A stretch of 64,000 nt of DNA from Flavobacterium limnophilum (GTDB taxonomy: Bacteria > Bacteroidota > Bacteroidia > Flavobacteriales > Flavobacteriaceae). The notes under the pieces were generated by a model. It was not told where the DNA came from, made no database searches, and worked only from the letters and a program-made list of their open reading frames with translations. The position numbers and the translations under genes were made by a program. The stretch is from contig NZ_CP114289.2 in assembly GCF_027111315.2 (NCBI RefSeq), forward strand, positions 2,046,001 through 2,110,000. Direction: 5' to 3'. Shown in pieces: positions 62,940 to 64,000 of the stretch (positions are counted from its first letter, which is position 1; every line of letters begins with the position of its first letter).

Positions 62940-63716
62940 ATGAAAAAAATCTTATTATTAATTTCACTTGCACTAACAAGTCAAGTTTTTAGTCAAAAAG
63001 TATTGTTTGACACATTAAAGGTAGATTCAAAAACTAAAATAATCGGAAGATATCCTCAATACGATAAAAGTAAAACATACGAAAAATATAATTTTATAAT
63101 CGAAGACTCGGCTTCAATAGTTGATTTTATAAAAACTTTAAAATTGGGCGATGAAGTAAAAAATTCTTTTGAAACTCCAAGTTTTATGTTAACTGTCATT
63201 AAAAATTATGATGAAATAGGTTCTTGGACCATAAATCCAACACTAAAAAGTGCAATGACTCACGATGGTCATACATATCAATTTGATCTTAATCAAATTT
63301 CAAAATTGAATGAAAACAATTACTTCAATTACTTATATGAGCAAAAGAGTTTCAGCAACAGTAGTGAGTATGTAAATTACCTAAAACAACAGAAAAACAA
63401 TCCAAAATTCTTATTTGATTATTCCCCTCATTTTAAGTATGAAGGTAGCTTTGAAATTGGATTTAAAAAATCTGAACGATTCCCACATCCAAAGGCAATT
63501 AGCGAATATCTTAAACCCTATATAGAAAAAATAGTTAACCACGGTGAATACAACCTTGTATATATTTTCGATGAAAAAAATAAAAAAGATAGAGAACAAT
63601 ATACAATGACAATTTCAGGTTCTAAAAAATTGTTTGATAATCTTAAAGTTGAAAAGTTAAAAACCGAGAATTGGCAACCAATAATCGAAGAAGGATATTT
63701 CTTTTATAAAAAATAA
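62940..63716 (+). CDS. Secreted hypothetical protein (cassette gene)
   Basis: 258 aa with a signal peptide (KKILLLISLALTSQVFS). The mature protein contains KVLFDTLKVDSKTKIIGRYP and a C-terminal region rich in Lys and aromatic residues (NWQPIIEEGYFFYKK). No recognised family. It is the only gene between attC-like elements B and C, starting 17 bp after B and ending directly at C, the size and packing of a gene cassette. Confidence 0.75.
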   Translation: MKKILLLISLALTSQVFSQKVLFDTLKVDSKTKIIGRYPQYDKSKTYEKYNFIIEDSASIVDFIKTLKLGDEVKNSFETPSFMLTVIKNYDEIGSWTINPTLKSAMTHDGHTYQFDLNQISKLNENNYFNYLYEQKSFSNSSEYVNYLKQQKNNPKFLFDYSPHFKYEGSFEIGFKKSERFPHPKAISEYLKPYIEKIVNHGEYNLVYIFDEKNKKDREQYTMTISGSKKLFDNLKVEKLKTENWQPIIEEGYFFYKK

Positions 63717-63840
63717 ACTACTGCCAACGGATTTGGGCAATTGGCTTAATGGGAAGTTGGTTTTGTAAATGGAGATCAGTGCAAATCCGAATAATGGGCT
63801 TAATTTAGTCCCAAACCCGTAGTAGTAACAGAATGTTGGC
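63717..63840 (+). repeat. attC-like element C
   Basis: ACTACTGCCAACGGATTTGG at the left and CCCAAACCCGTAGTAGT at the right (63811-63827) pair apart from a short GCCA bulge. The terminal GCCAAC (63723-63728) and GTTGGC (63835-63840) are perfect complements. It shares GGCTTAATGGGAAGTTGG and GGGCTTAATTTAGTCCC with elements A and B. Confidence 0.75.
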
Positions 63841-63886
63841 GGATATTTTGCAAAAAAAACAGAAAAATAAAAACATAGAAAATAAT

Positions 63887-64000
63887 ATGAAAATTAAATT
63901 AACTATCATTCTTGCTATTATTTCAATCCATTTTAGCTTCAGTCAGAAGGTTGAAAATTTAGACTATTGCAATTGTATGGATAAAATCGAAATTAAAGAA
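63887..64000 (+). CDS. Secreted protein, partial (next cassette gene)
   Basis: The frame is open from 63887 to the window edge. It begins with a signal peptide (KIKLTIILAIISIHFSFSQ) followed by KVENLDYCNCMDKIEIKE. It starts 47 bp after attC-like element C, so the cassette series continues beyond the window. Nothing more can be said of its function. Confidence 0.65.
   Translation, partial: MKIKLTIILAIISIHFSFSQKVENLDYCNCMDKIEIKE

Overview
The window looks like part of a Flavobacterium-type chromosome (phylum Bacteroidota). The evidence is AT-rich DNA, a SusC/SusD polysaccharide locus, a PorP/SprF protein beside a giant adhesin with a type IX secretion C-terminal domain, a TonB receptor/DUF4249 pair, Bacteroidota lipoproteins, and TAnnTTTG-type promoter boxes. 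No rRNA, tRNA or CRISPR array was recognised. All family assignments were made by eye from motifs; no database search was run.

Layout. (1) 1-15.7 kb, all on the minus strand: a glycan utilisation locus with GH89 alpha-N-acetylglucosaminidase, a NagB/PIG-L fusion, SusC, SusD, two GH92 alpha-mannosidases, a small secreted protein and a partial helical secreted protein. Mannose- and GlcNAc-cleaving enzymes together suggest an N-glycan-like or mannose/GlcNAc-containing substrate. GH89 is bracketed by 117-bp repeats. (2) 15.7-23.0 kb: an accessory region full of repeats. It includes several tracts with 7-nt periodicity and a set of small conserved-looking genes (a small DNA-binding-like protein, an unknown 252-aa protein, DUF5675, two membrane proteins, a replication-initiator-like protein, a DnaC-like ATPase and an unknown protein). 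It may be a domesticated or uncharacterised element. (3) 23.3-32.9 kb: a defence island of type III restriction (Res), DinD, type III methyltransferase (Mod), a small ORF, and McrB/McrC. (4) 33-34.3 kb: two unknown genes and dispersed repeats. (5) 34.6-42.8 kb: a 2299-aa adhesin with its PorP/SprF partner. (6) 42.8-50.6 kb: two arrays of 83-86-bp REP-like units (18 and 8 copies) and a REP-associated tyrosine transposase (RAYT) bracketed by inverted REP copies. A lipoprotein, a DUF4249 protein and a TonB receptor lie between the arrays. (7) 50.9-58.8 kb: mostly housekeeping and carbohydrate genes (AraC/SDR pair, GH53, pterin dehydratase, MTA/SAH nucleosidase, DNA glycosylase/DUF6642 pair, GH2). 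(8) 59.6-64 kb: a Fic remnant, an AbiE toxin-antitoxin system with a probable operator, then an array of small genes separated by about 110-160-bp imperfect inverted repeats. These resemble integron attC sites and gene cassettes; the array runs off the window edge.

Strongest leads: the attC-like cassette array at the right edge, the RAYT with its two REP arrays, the heptad-periodic tracts around the uncharacterised 16.7-23 kb gene set, and the composite restriction island with a DinD gene inserted between res and mod.
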